From positions 26,449 to 90,448 of the forward strand of contig DASXKV010000008.1 in assembly GCA_036496605.1 (NCBI GenBank): a stretch of DNA of 64,000 nt, given 5' to 3'. The notes under the pieces are model-generated. The model saw only the letters and a list, made by a program, of their open reading frames with translations, had not been told where the DNA came from and ran no database searches. Positions 24,618 to 33,543 of the stretch are shown here, one piece after another; position 1 is the stretch's first letter; each line of letters begins with the position of its first letter. A program made the position numbers and the translations under genes. This stretch comes from Gemmatimonadaceae bacterium (GTDB lineage: Bacteria > Gemmatimonadota > Gemmatimonadetes > Gemmatimonadales > Gemmatimonadaceae).

Positions 24618-27266
24618 CTACTCCGTTCGAAGCGCAATCATCGGGTCGCATGCCGCCGCGCGGTGAGCCGGAACCCAGCTCGCGGCGAGCGCAGCCGCGG
24701 TGAGCAGGAACGCCGCGCCGGCGAATGTCACGGCGTCGGTGGGCGGCACGCCGAAGAGGAAGCTGGCGAGAAGTCGTGTCGCTGCCGCCGCGATGGCCAA
24801 GCCGAGCACGACACCCGCGCCGGCAAGCATCAAACCCTGGCGCAGCACCATCCGGAGAATCGTGCCCTGCGCGGCCCCGAGTGCCACGCGCACGCCGATC
24901 TCGCGCGTGCGCTGCGCGACGCTGTACGCGATCACGCCGTAAATGCCGAGCAGCGCGAGGACGAGCGCGACCACTCCGAGCGATCCGGTGACCCACAACG
25001 CGAGTCGTTGCGGAAAGAGCGACAGCGCCGTCGCCTCGCTCATCGTTTGTTGGTCGAGGATCGGCAAGTGCGGGTCGAGCTCCGCTACGATGCGCCGGAG
25101 CGCCCCGGCGGCGCTGGCCGTTCCGGCGGTGCGGACGAGGAGGTTGGCGTGCGGCACGTACCACTGCGCCAGCGGCACGTAGAGGTAGTTGAGCGGTGTC
25201 TCGTCCAGCGAGCGGTACTTGGCGTCGCGCGCGACGCCGATCACGGCGATCAGACGGTTGCCGTTGCGAATCGTCCGCCCCACCGCGTCCGTCGTTCCGA
25301 ACAGGCGTTTGGCAAAAGTCTCATTCATTATTGCGACATCTCGCCCGCCATGGTCGTCGGCTTCCGTGAACGCGCGGCCATGGACGAGCGGGATGCCGAT
25401 CGCGGCGAAGTAGTCGGCGGTGATCACGTTCCAGTCGGCGCTCCACTCCTGCCCCTTGGGGGCGGGGTGGCCATCGGCGAGGATGGGACCGAAGCCCATC
25501 GCGCTGCCACTGAGAGGTAACATCACGGAGAGCGCCGCGTGCGCGACGCCCGGCACACGGCGCGCGTGCTCGAGCAGCTGCTGCGCCTGATCGAGCCCTC
25601 GGGTGGAATCGTAGCCCGCGAGGCGGAAGTCGAGCGAGACGATGTCGATCCCGCCCGTGCTGAAGCCGGGGTCCACGGAGCGCGCGCGAAGGAGCGACCG
25701 CCCGAACAGGCCGGCGACGACGAGGAGGAGCATCGAGACCGCGATCTGCGAGACGAGGAGCGCACTGCGCAGCCGGTGGCGACGCGTGGTGCCGGCGTCG
25801 CTCTTGAGCGCCGGCACGAGGTTCGGCTTGGTGCTCTCGAGCGCCGGGAGCGCGCCGACCACGAGGCCCACGAGGAGCGTGATTCCCAGCGCGAACGCGA
25901 GCACCGGCGCGTCGATCGTGGGATGCACGATGATCGGCACGGGGAGCTTGGGAACGAGCGACATCACCGCCGCGACGAGCCAATGCGCTAATACCAATCC
26001 GCTCAAGCCCGCGCCCACGCCGAGGACCAGGCTTTCCGTGGCGAGCTGGCGCACGAGCCGCGCGCGCGACGCGCCAAGCGCGAGACGAACCGCGATCTCG
26101 CGCTGCCGGCCGGCCGCGCGCGCGAGCAGCATGCCGGCGACGTTGGCGCTGGCCACGACGAGCACCAAGCCGGCGACGACAAACATCGCCGCCATGAACG
26201 CGCCGACGACCGCGTGTCCGTCGCCGGGGATGAGCGAGAGGGGCACGACGCGTACGCCGTCGAGATCCGCCTCGTCCTTGTACGTCCGGCGCAGCCGCGC
26301 CGCGATCGACGCGAGCTCCGCCTGGGCCTCGCTTGCCGCGCGCCCAGGTGCGAGCCGCCCCACGCCGACGAGCCAGACCGATTGCCGCGAACTGAACAAC
26401 GTGACGCTATTGGCCAGCTGCGCCCAAGCCCGAAGAGGAATCCAGAGATCCGGCGCGATCACGAACGGCCCCTGGAACCTGGGCGCCGCCACACCGACGA
26501 TCGTGAACGGCGCGCCGTTCAAATCGACGGTGCGGCCCACGACGCCCGAGTCGCCGCCGAACCGCTTCTGCCAGTAGCGATCGCTCAGAACGATGAGCGG
26601 TGCCGAATTGCCCTCTGTGTCATCGCTAGCGCCGAAGAGGCGACCGAGTCGCGGGCGCGCGTCGAGCGTCTGAAAAAAATTGCCGGAGACGACGCCGCCC
26701 TGGACAGCCTGGCCGTCGTCGTGATCCGTGAGACTCAACGCCCGGGGCTCGACGTCCATTGCCGCCATCGCGGTGAGGCTCGATGCGCGAGCATAGTCCC
26801 TATAAGTCGCATACGAGAAGGTGTCGAAGCCCTTGCCGTTGCGCGTGCCTCCAATGGTGACGACACGATCGGCGTGGCCGATGCCGGGCGGCGATTGCAG
26901 CAGCAGCGCGTTTGCGATCGTGACGATCGCCGTCGTCGCGCCAACACCGATGCCGATCGAGAGCACCGCCACTGCGGCGAAGAGCGGCGTGCGCCGGAGA
27001 CCGCGCAGCGCCAGTCGCGTGTCGGCCGCGAGGGACTCCGACCAGCGGGCGCCGCGCGTCTCGCGCGCGTCGGATGCGATCACCGTCATGTTGCCGAATT
27101 CACGCCGCGCCGCAATCCTGGCATCGGCGCGCGACATGCCGCGTGCGATGTAGCGTTCCGTGGCCTCCTCCACGTGCGCGCGCATCTCCTCGTCCATCTC
27201 GCGCTGGAGCCGACCGAACAGGAACACGGCCCGAAGTCGGAGCATCAGCTGTCGCAGGAGTCGCAT
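24618..27266 (-). CDS. ABC permease of the ADOP (acidobacterial duplicated orphan permease) type
   Basis: An 882-residue FtsX/MacB-like permease. The N-terminal cytoplasmic domain (FGRLQREMDEEMRAHVEEAT, SRADARIAARREFGNM) is diagnostic of the ADOP group. Two FtsX permease units follow, each with a periplasmic domain, for about eight membrane segments. The first helix is near residues 97-120 and the last near 835-870. No ATPase gene is adjacent, as usual for these orphan permeases. It lies 4 bp after padR on the same strand, a pairing seen repeatedly in Acidobacteriota and Gemmatimonadota. The transported substrate is unknown. Confidence 0.9.
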   Translation of the reverse strand: MRLLRQLMLRLRAVFLFGRLQREMDEEMRAHVEEATERYIARGMSRADARIAARREFGNMTVIASDARETRGARWSESLAADTRLALRGLRRTPLFAAVAVLSIGIGVGATTAIVTIANALLLQSPPGIGHADRVVTIGGTRNGKGFDTFSYATYRDYARASSLTAMAAMDVEPRALSLTDHDDGQAVQGGVVSGNFFQTLDARPRLGRLFGASDDTEGNSAPLIVLSDRYWQKRFGGDSGVVGRTVDLNGAPFTIVGVAAPRFQGPFVIAPDLWIPLRAWAQLANSVTLFSSRQSVWLVGVGRLAPGRAASEAQAELASIAARLRRTYKDEADLDGVRVVPLSLIPGDGHAVVGAFMAAMFVVAGLVLVVASANVAGMLLARAAGRQREIAVRLALGASRARLVRQLATESLVLGVGAGLSGLVLAHWLVAAVMSLVPKLPVPIIVHPTIDAPVLAFALGITLLVGLVVGALPALESTKPNLVPALKSDAGTTRRHRLRSALLVSQIAVSMLLLVVAGLFGRSLLRARSVDPGFSTGGIDIVSLDFRLAGYDSTRGLDQAQQLLEHARRVPGVAHAALSVMLPLSGSAMGFGPILADGHPAPKGQEWSADWNVITADYFAAIGIPLVHGRAFTEADDHGGRDVAIMNETFAKRLFGTTDAVGRTIRNGNRLIAVIGVARDAKYRSLDETPLNYLYVPLAQWYVPHANLLVRTAGTASAAGALRRIVAELDPHLPILDQQTMSEATALSLFPQRLALWVTGSLGVVALVLALLGIYGVIAYSVAQRTREIGVRVALGAAQGTILRMVLRQGLMLAGAGVVLGLAIAAAATRLLASFLFGVPPTDAVTFAGAAFLLTAAALAASWVPAHRAAACDPMIALRTE

Positions 27267-27270
27267 CGCG

Positions 27271-27600
27271 TCAGGCCCGCTTGAGAATGTGAGAAAGGGC
27301 GCCGGCGAATCGCTCCCATTCGGCGCGTTGCGACTCGAGTTGCTGACGGCCCGCGGCGGTGAGCGAGTACACCTTGGCGCGCCGACCGGTATCGGTTTCC
27401 TTCCACACCGCCCGCACGAGGGCGCGCTCCTCCAGACGGTAGAGCGCAGGGTAGAGCGAGCCGGCGTTAACCTGCAGCACGTCGCGGGATACGGTCTGAA
27501 TGCGCTGCGCCAGGTCGTAGCCGTTGGTCGGCTCGGACCGGAGCAGCTGGAGGACGATCAGGTCGAGGGTACCCTGGAGAAGCGGAGTCGGTTTGTGCAT
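27271..27600 (-). CDS. PadR-family transcriptional regulator
   Basis: 109 residues. The winged-helix PadR domain is complete: LLQGTLDLIVLQLLRSEPTNGYDLAQRIQ, then VNAGSLYPALYRLEERALV and GRRAKVYSLTAAGRQQL. A short C-terminal helix for dimerisation follows. It is transcribed with the ADOP permease gene 4 bp downstream. A 30-bp dyad (27610-27639) covers its promoter just before the start codon, so self-repression is likely and the permease would respond with it. The inducing signal is unknown. Confidence 0.93.
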   Translation of the reverse strand: MHKPTPLLQGTLDLIVLQLLRSEPTNGYDLAQRIQTVSRDVLQVNAGSLYPALYRLEERALVRAVWKETDTGRRAKVYSLTAAGRQQLESQRAEWERFAGALSHILKRA

Positions 27601-27609
27601 GACGTATCA

Positions 27610-27639
27610 CTAGGTTGTCTAGTTATATAGACGGACTAG
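27610..27639. promoter_or_regulatory. Candidate PadR operator
   Basis: Two nested inverted pairs with identical spacing: CTAG, 3 nt, GTCTA, 6 nt, TAGAC, 3 nt, CTAG. It begins 9 nt upstream of the padR start codon. On the minus strand its centre contains TATAAC, a possible -10 box. Position and symmetry fit an autoregulatory operator; the link to PadR is inference. Confidence 0.7.
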
Positions 27640-27902
27640 CGATCCGGCAAGTTTCGGCGGCGTGTCAACCGGCGTTCAGCACAGAGCGATACCGTTGAGC
27701 ACTTCGGCTCGGTCGGCGCACCCGGAGATCCCGGACTGTAGTCGTTCGATGGTGCGGCGACCATGTTGATTCAAGCGACTACGCGAAAAGACACCTTCAG
27801 AATGCACTATCTCAGTGACGCCTGGTGTTGCTCGTAGTAGCATTACTCCACATCATCCTCGCACTCCCCAAACTCAGCCGCCTTCTCAGTGGCAGGTGAA
27901 AC
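27640..27902. other. Gap between padR and the orphan membrane gene
   Basis: Together with the operator this forms a 302-bp stretch without a gene. It must hold the promoter of the plus-strand membrane gene. I see no clear hairpin, repeat or open frame. A weak ribosome-binding site (AGGTG) precedes the ATG at 27903. Confidence 0.5.
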
Positions 27903-29042
27903 ATGGAGCTGAAGAAGGTTCTCGAGACTCTCAGAGCGAATGCGGCGCAGTACGTACGTGCCTTTGCTGAGATTCTGACTTCTCCGCGTCTGTACTTCGT
28001 GCCCGAGACGCGAGAGTCAAACTCGGGAGCGGAGCCGCAGGTCGTCGGTGCCGAGGGTCCGAACCAGAAAGAAAAGACGCTGTCGAATGCGAACCTGCTG
28101 GTGTTTGGCGCGATCAGCGTGTTTCTGGGATCCGCCGTTTGGCAGTATTTGCTGGGGAGAGAAGATTCGCTCCCGCTGGCAGGGCGCGTTGCGATCGTTT
28201 TGGTGCTCTGGTGCCTGATCGGTGCGGGCGCACATGTCGTTTGTCGAATCGTAGGTGGCAAAGGCTCGGCGATTGATACTTTAGCCGGAACGATTCAGAC
28301 GCTCGCCGTGACGTACGTGATAGGGACGCTGCTGACGCTCCTCCTGGTCGGGAAGACGCTCGGCGCTAGGCCACAGCTGCTCTATGCGGCGATTCAGTGT
28401 GCTCTACTGCTTGCGCTCCTGCCTCCAATCCTGGGCCGCATTCATCGCCTAACGCGGTCTCGCGCCGCAGGGCTCCTGGTAGTGCCACTTTTTGCAAGCG
28501 CCTTGAGTTTCCTGGTATGGAATGGTAGGCTGGGAGCACCGCGAGCAACTTCGCCAGAGCTGGCCTCTGCGAGGTCGCCGGTGATGAGCCTCGCTGGCTC
28601 GCCCGAGCCAGGCCCGAGCGCTGGAGGCGATATCCTTCCAGCGCGAGGAACGGTGCCGCAACTTGGGCAAGTTTTCATTCGATACTTCCAGCCTCAAAGC
28701 GCGCAGCCTCCGCATGTGTCGTTTGTCGAAAACAAGGCCGATAGCACTCAGGTGTTCTGGTTTCCCTTGCGAGAATGCGAATCTGAGCGGAAGTGTCCTT
28801 ACAGGCCCTGGTGGCGCAAAGCGGATGTGAACGTAATTGTGGTTCCAGACGACGTCGTTGTAGGGATCATGGAGCTTCACAACACCTGCTACGGGCTTCT
28901 CAGGGTCAATCCGGACTCGGACTATTCGATGGCGTGCCAGGGGCAACGGCTGAGAGTAGTCACAGCTCCAACTACGTGGCGAAGCACGGGGCAGCCACCG
29001 AGAACGGAATGGCTCGCGGCACGCTGGCCGTTGAACCCGTAA
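27903..29042 (+). CDS. Orphan membrane protein
   Basis: 379 residues, not recognised. The N-terminal 60 residues are cytoplasmic and charged. About five hydrophobic helices follow (near 63-83, 94-115, 125-148, 156-178, 187-207; for example VAIVLVLWCLIGAGAHVVC and YVIGTLLTLLLVG). Then comes a soluble C-terminal domain of about 170 residues with four cysteines (RECESERKCPYRPWW, HNTCYGLL, MACQGQ). The membrane part resembles the Yip1-like layout, but the match is weak. It is the only plus-strand gene in a minus-strand accessory block, and its codon use looks less GC-biased than its neighbours', which would fit recent acquisition. Confidence 0.6.
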   Translation: MELKKVLETLRANAAQYVRAFAEILTSPRLYFVPETRESNSGAEPQVVGAEGPNQKEKTLSNANLLVFGAISVFLGSAVWQYLLGREDSLPLAGRVAIVLVLWCLIGAGAHVVCRIVGGKGSAIDTLAGTIQTLAVTYVIGTLLTLLLVGKTLGARPQLLYAAIQCALLLALLPPILGRIHRLTRSRAAGLLVVPLFASALSFLVWNGRLGAPRATSPELASARSPVMSLAGSPEPGPSAGGDILPARGTVPQLGQVFIRYFQPQSAQPPHVSFVENKADSTQVFWFPLRECESERKCPYRPWWRKADVNVIVVPDDVVVGIMELHNTCYGLLRVNPDSDYSMACQGQRLRVVTAPTTWRSTGQPPRTEWLAARWPLNP

Positions 29043-29066
29043 GGCGACGCGATCAGCTGCTGAAAT

Positions 29067-30278
29067 TCACGCGGGCTTGTGGCCGGCTGCTACCACGATC
29101 GGTGCCGTCCAGCGAAACGGTCCCCACTCGATCGCGAGCGTCCCGCGCTTGTCGTCGGCACCAACGATGGAGATCGTGAAGCGCTCGACCGGTGCGCTCG
29201 GTGTCTCCGTGTGCATGCGCGCCATGCCGAGGTCGCGCGCGCCGTCGTACTCGGTACCCCACTGGCCGCTCTGCTTATTGACGATCAGGTCCGCATCGCC
29301 GGTGGTGCGTGGAACGGTCCACAACGTATAGGTGCCCGGCGGTACCGCGATCCCGGCGAGCGTGATCGGTGTTGACGTCGTGAACTGTGTCGCGGCGTTC
29401 GCTCCCGTGCGCCACACATAGTCGAACGGCACGACGCCGCCGAGCAGTTTCCGCCCGCGCGCGAGCGGACGCCCGTAGTCGACGGCGAAAGTGGCGGCGC
29501 CGATTCGCGCGCGCGCCGTGTCTCGAACGCTCAATTGCTTCAGGCCGTTTTTCGCCTCGAGCGCCGCGAATTGCGCACCGATCGCCTGCACGTTCGCCGG
29601 TTCGCTGAGGCGCGTGACGTCCACTTTGTACGTCGTTCGCGCGCCGGAGTAGGTGAGCAGGCGATGGCTCGAGTCGAGCGTCGCCTCGCCGACGCCGGAG
29701 AGCCAATCGTGCCATACCTCCGCCTTGTTGCCTGGCAAGCGGCGTACGGTTGCGTGTCCCAGCGGGAAGCGGTCGAACTCGCGGTCGATGTAGAGTTGCC
29801 GGAGCGGCACGGTGTCGGCAGCGGGTGTGGTCGCTGCCGGCGGTCGTGCGAGTGCCGCCGCGAAATAGAGCTCGTACAGGCTGTACATCTGCGGCACATG
29901 CGCCACGACGGGCTCACCGCCGTGCGCGAACGCCCAGCGCGTGAAGTCTGCGCTGTCGCGCTTCGTCATGATCACGGAATCGCGAGTCACGTCAGCGATG
30001 ACGTGCCGCTCGCGCGTATTTGCGAGCTCGCTCGGCGTCGTGATGTCCATCTCCAGGTGGCGGATGCCGCCGTCGGATGCGAGCGTGATGTTCGCATGCC
30101 GCTGCCGCACGCGCGGGAATCGGTCGACGCCGTCGATGGTCAGCGTGTTTCCCCGCCGCACCACATTCTCGACAGAGATAGTATCGTTGCCGAGTCGCGT
30201 GATGAATCCGAAGCGTTCGGGGGCCTGGCTTCGGCCGCAGCCCGCGAGTGCGAGAAAAGCAAGGATGAATCGTCTCAT
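29067..30278 (-). CDS. Lipoprotein with C-terminal DUF2911 domain
   Basis: 403 residues. The signal peptide MRRFILAFLALAGCGRS ends in a lipobox (LAGC), so it is predicted to be lipidated and membrane-attached. The middle (about 30-240) is beta-rich and unrecognised. The C-terminal 150 residues match DUF2911: VDYGRPLARGRKLLGG, FDYVWRTGANAATQFTTSTP, VPPGTYTLWTVPRT and SGQWGTEYDGARDLG. The biochemical role of DUF2911 is unknown; members are usually exported proteins in Bacteroidota, Acidobacteriota and Gemmatimonadota. Confidence 0.8.
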   Translation of the reverse strand: MRRFILAFLALAGCGRSQAPERFGFITRLGNDTISVENVVRRGNTLTIDGVDRFPRVRQRHANITLASDGGIRHLEMDITTPSELANTRERHVIADVTRDSVIMTKRDSADFTRWAFAHGGEPVVAHVPQMYSLYELYFAAALARPPAATTPAADTVPLRQLYIDREFDRFPLGHATVRRLPGNKAEVWHDWLSGVGEATLDSSHRLLTYSGARTTYKVDVTRLSEPANVQAIGAQFAALEAKNGLKQLSVRDTARARIGAATFAVDYGRPLARGRKLLGGVVPFDYVWRTGANAATQFTTSTPITLAGIAVPPGTYTLWTVPRTTGDADLIVNKQSGQWGTEYDGARDLGMARMHTETPSAPVERFTISIVGADDKRGTLAIEWGPFRWTAPIVVAAGHKPA

Positions 30279-30367
30279 GAACTCACGTTCCCGCGCCGGC
30301 GCGCGGTACGCAAGGCGATTCAGTCAGATGTCTGTAAGGAATGCGCCGAGCCGCGCACCGAGTGCAG

Positions 30368-31498
30368 CTAGCGCAGCGCGGCGAAGAGCTCCTGCTGTCC
30401 GCGGAGTATGCGTGCCGACTCGTTAGGATTCGGCTCGAGGCTCCATTCGCCGCGCTCGTGCGTGCCGCCAAGGATGATCCCATCCTGACGCGGCATCATA
30501 TAGAGATCGCCCGGGCCGATGGTGATGTAGTCCACCTCCGGCTGCGGTGCGAGCACCGTGAGCTGCCCCTTGATCGGCAAGATGTCGGGATCGTTGAACA
30601 ACTTGCCCGCGGCGAGACCGGTGCAATTGACGATCACCGGCTCGCTCAATGCGACGATCGATCGTGCGTCGGCGAATTCCCGAAGTATGACATGGCCGCC
30701 GGCGATCCGAAAATCCTGCAGCACGGCCGCGAGGTAGGTCGACGGCTCGATATGCATCGTGAGAAATCGCGACGTGTGATATCCGGGGAAGGGGCTCTCG
30801 TGCGGTGTGAGCACGGTACGTGGAAGCAGCTCTCGCAGGAATGCGGCTTCCCATGCGCCCGCGGCGCCGCTGGACGTCGCCGACGGCGACGAGATCGAAT
30901 AGTTCTCGCGCCAGCCGATGCCGTACTTCGCGCCCACGAGATTCTGGTAATACCGATATGCGAATCGCGAGGCGCGCACGAATTGCGTCTCGAACAACGG
31001 CGTTACGAGCTCGGAGTCGACGACGGTGACCGGCGACCACTGCGCTCCCGCGATGTTCGACGTGGTGTTCGGCGGCAAGTCGCGCGCATAGATCGTTACG
31101 CTGAAGCCGCGATCCTGGAGCAAGCGAGCGGTCGCGAGGCCCACTGCGCCGCATCCGATGACCGCTGCCTGGCGCAGCGTGGCTGCAAGCGCGAGCTCGG
31201 CGGCCATGTCCGCCGTACCCCACGACAGCGACACGCCGCCGCCGCCGTGGCCATAATTGTGAATGAGCAGCTTCTCGTCGACTGAATCCGCTCGGACGAG
31301 AAACCCCGTCCGCCGGTAAGGCCGCAGCCCGACGACTTGCCGGATCACTCGATCCTGCGATACACGAACCGGCGCCAAGCGTCGCCGTGTGGCGCGGCGC
31401 GACTCGCTCGCGCCGCGCAACGCCGTACAGCCGCCTAACGTCTGCGCCCCGCAGGCGAATGCGATCCACTTGAGCGCGGTGCGCCGTGATACCGTCAC
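30368..31498 (-). CDS. Exported, circularly permuted D-amino-acid-oxidase-like flavoprotein
   Basis: 376 residues. The N-terminus has a twin-arginine motif (SRRTALK) and a lipobox-like LGGC, suggesting Tat export and possibly lipid anchoring. The DAAO family motifs are all present but out of order. GLRPYR (57-62) and HNYGHGGGGVSLSWG (80-94), normally at the C-terminus, precede the FAD Rossmann motif VIGCGAVGLATARLL (113-127), normally at the N-terminus. NCTGLAAGKL and ILGGTHERGEWSLEP follow and end the chain. Probably oxidises an amine or amino acid outside the cytoplasm; the substrate is unknown. No partner gene is adjacent. Confidence 0.82.
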   Translation of the reverse strand: MTVSRRTALKWIAFACGAQTLGGCTALRGASESRRATRRRLAPVRVSQDRVIRQVVGLRPYRRTGFLVRADSVDEKLLIHNYGHGGGGVSLSWGTADMAAELALAATLRQAAVIGCGAVGLATARLLQDRGFSVTIYARDLPPNTTSNIAGAQWSPVTVVDSELVTPLFETQFVRASRFAYRYYQNLVGAKYGIGWRENYSISSPSATSSGAAGAWEAAFLRELLPRTVLTPHESPFPGYHTSRFLTMHIEPSTYLAAVLQDFRIAGGHVILREFADARSIVALSEPVIVNCTGLAAGKLFNDPDILPIKGQLTVLAPQPEVDYITIGPGDLYMMPRQDGIILGGTHERGEWSLEPNPNESARILRGQQELFAALR

Positions 31499-31624
31499 GG
31501 AATTGGCAATCCGTATGTCGTGTCGATGGTCTCCAACCTTTGCCGTTGGCAGAACGAGCGCAAGATCTCACCCCGAGCGATGCGAAACTGCAACTCGCAC
31601 CGCCCGGGGCAGACCCGCGTGCGA

Positions 31625-32203
31625 TCAAAACAGAATCCCGAAGCTCACCGGTACCGACTGAATCGACTTGAGATTCGTCGCTCCGTGCTGCGTGTAGACG
31701 TTCTGCACGCGTCCCTCGACGAACGCGGAGAGGCGCCCGATGTTGATCGCCAAACCCGCTCCACCGTCCAAGCCAAAGTTGAATTGCGACGTCGAGGTGG
31801 ACTGGCCGCTTGGCGCCGTCAACGAGTTCATGACGTTGAAACCGCCAAGTCCGGCAAGCAGATAGGGGCGCACCGGCCCGGGCACAAGGTCGATTTGCGT
31901 GCCGGCAACGCCGCCAAGGATGTTGCTCGAACCGGTTTGCGACGCCTGAAGCGCCTGGGCCAGATCGAAATGTTGATAGCCCAGATTCAGCCGGAGCGGG
32001 AATCCGCCCAGGTTCACCAACAGAAAGCCCTGTCCCTGCACGCCAGTCTTGAACGCATTGCGCGCGTTGGCGGTGGGGACGACGACGCCCCCGGCGAAGC
32101 CGACTCGAACGAGGTGCTGGTCGGACATCTGGGCCCGAAGGCTCTCGGCCTGGATCAACAGGATCGACGAGAGCGCGAGCTGAAGAGCGAGAGACGTCCT
32201 CAT
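31625..32203 (-). CDS. Small outer-membrane beta-barrel protein
   Basis: 192 residues with a signal peptide (LALQLALSSILLIQAESLRA, cleavage before QMSD). The mature part has about eight amphipathic strands, for example LRLNLGYQHFDLA, VRPYLLAGLGGFNV and FNFGLDGGAGLAIN. The chain ends in VSFGILF, the terminal aromatic residue recognised by the BAM complex. The size fits an OmpA/OmpX/OmpW-like 8-stranded barrel. Function unknown. Confidence 0.8.
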   Translation of the reverse strand: MRTSLALQLALSSILLIQAESLRAQMSDQHLVRVGFAGGVVVPTANARNAFKTGVQGQGFLLVNLGGFPLRLNLGYQHFDLAQALQASQTGSSNILGGVAGTQIDLVPGPVRPYLLAGLGGFNVMNSLTAPSGQSTSTSQFNFGLDGGAGLAINIGRLSAFVEGRVQNVYTQHGATNLKSIQSVPVSFGILF

Positions 32204-32255
32204 GGTGCCATCCTCCGTTGTGAGTGCGGCGGATGGTACGCAGCGAAGATCAGCG

Positions 32256-32591
32256 CTACCTCACGCGCAAATCATCTCGCGTGATTTCGGGGATTGGGAG
32301 CGACTCACTGCTGACGGCAAATCGTTCCCGAGCGAGATCGGCAACGCGATCGCGCAGCTCGGGCGATGGCTTCTCGGCGCTGTAGAGATACGCGATGATC
32401 GATCGCGGGACGGCATCGTCGAAAATGCACCAGCGCGCGAGCCGCTGGCCGTCGATCGCGAGGCTGGAGCCGTTGCCATGTAGCGTCATCGCGCGTAGCC
32501 CGCGCTGACTGGTGTAGATCCAACACTCGGACATCACCCGGCGTGCTTCAGCGTAGTCCTGCGACGCGACGGCAATATTGGCAGGCTCCAT
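32256..32591 (-). CDS. Hypothetical protein, 111 residues
   Basis: The frame extends further upstream, but that part overlaps the annealing-protein gene and has arginine/serine-rich, non-protein-like composition. I start it at ATG 32589-32591, which has GGAG 7-8 nt upstream. The protein begins MEPANIAVASQDYAEARRV and contains WIYTSQRGLRAMTLHGNG and a helical C-terminus. No signal peptide, membrane helix or known motif. Function not recognised. Confidence 0.55.
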   Translation of the reverse strand: MEPANIAVASQDYAEARRVMSECWIYTSQRGLRAMTLHGNGSSLAIDGQRLARWCIFDDAVPRSIIAYLYSAEKPSPELRDRVADLARERFAVSSESLPIPEITRDDLRVR

Positions 32592-32718
32592 GTGCGCTCC
32601 GATGACACGGGAGGACGTAGGCGTCGTCCTCGTGTCCAAATATCGGACGCGCACGGAGAATGTTGAGCGCGCTCTGAGCGGTAAAGGGCGGGAACTCGCT
32701 TCCCGCCCTTCACCAGAA

Positions 32719-33543
32719 TCAGAACGGAACCGTGTCCGTCTCGGTTTTCGTCGGCTCACTCTCCGACGCGAGCTGGAACTCGCTCTCGCTCGCTCCGGCA
32801 TCCGCGCGTTGAGCTGCCTTGGCGGGCCAGATCACGCCGTCGCAGGAACGATTGCGACACTTGTAATCCGGCGCCTTCGGATTGCGCTTCGAAAGACGGT
32901 TGTCCCACATGCGACCACCGCACTTCGGACAGCTCGGTTCGTCCAGCGCGAGCGGCCCCGTCGCCGGGCCGGGAAACGTTGTCTCTACGTGGACAGACTC
33001 GGTCGACGTCTCTTCGGTCTGCTCGGCGCGCCGGCGCTCGCGTGCCTCGAGGCGCGCCACGCGTCGCGCGTAAGCCGCCGCAGGGTCATCGAGCGGCTTT
33101 GCATAACGACCGTCGCCGTCGACCTGCACCCAGTTCTGCTCGAAGCCGTAGAGCTCGTGCGCGATGCCAAAGCGTACCGCGGCGCGCTTGAACGCATCCG
33201 TCGCCGCGGACTTGTAATCGCGTCCCGTTCCCACGTCCTCACGAATGACGCCGAGAATCTGCAGACGCGCCTTGAAGGAGCAGGTCTGCTCTCCGTTCTC
33301 ATCCTGTCCGGCAAGAGTCGGTAACAGCTCGAGCGTGAGGTCCCACTCTCCGGGAACGACGCCGTCCAGCCGCTCGCGAACCGTGTTCGCGTCGATGTAC
33401 GCGACAAACCGCGCGACGAATTTCCCATCGCGCAGGACCGGTTTGCCGTCCTGCCGCCAGGAGATCACGCCCGCGGGCAGGGGCGCGGAAAGCTTCGACC
33501 AGATGTCCATCTTTTCCATGTGTGTCTCGTGTCGAGCGATCAT
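32719..33543 (-). CDS. Rad52-like single-strand annealing protein with C-terminal zinc ribbon
   Basis: 274 residues. The N-terminal 170 residues match the Rad52/Rad22-type annealing fold: YIDANTVRERLDGVVPGEWD, then GTGRDYKSAATDAFKRAAVR and FGIAHELYG. The C-terminus carries a CPKCGGRMWDNR...CRNRSCDG zinc ribbon and an acidic tail ending DTVPF, like the C-terminal tips that bind partner proteins in SSB. The ATG overlaps the stop of the upstream small basic gene (ATGA), which supports this start over the two internal ATGs. Such proteins promote RecA-independent recombination and are frequent on phages and integrative elements. Confidence 0.8.
   Translation of the reverse strand: MIARHETHMEKMDIWSKLSAPLPAGVISWRQDGKPVLRDGKFVARFVAYIDANTVRERLDGVVPGEWDLTLELLPTLAGQDENGEQTCSFKARLQILGVIREDVGTGRDYKSAATDAFKRAAVRFGIAHELYGFEQNWVQVDGDGRYAKPLDDPAAAYARRVARLEARERRRAEQTEETSTESVHVETTFPGPATGPLALDEPSCPKCGGRMWDNRLSKRNPKAPDYKCRNRSCDGVIWPAKAAQRADAGASESEFQLASESEPTKTETDTVPF

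Noticed and set aside
32592..32801. N-terminal extension of the 111-residue hypothetical protein
   Set aside because: It would overlap the 3' end of the annealing-protein gene and has an arginine/serine-rich, unstructured composition. An internal ATG with a ribosome-binding site is better.
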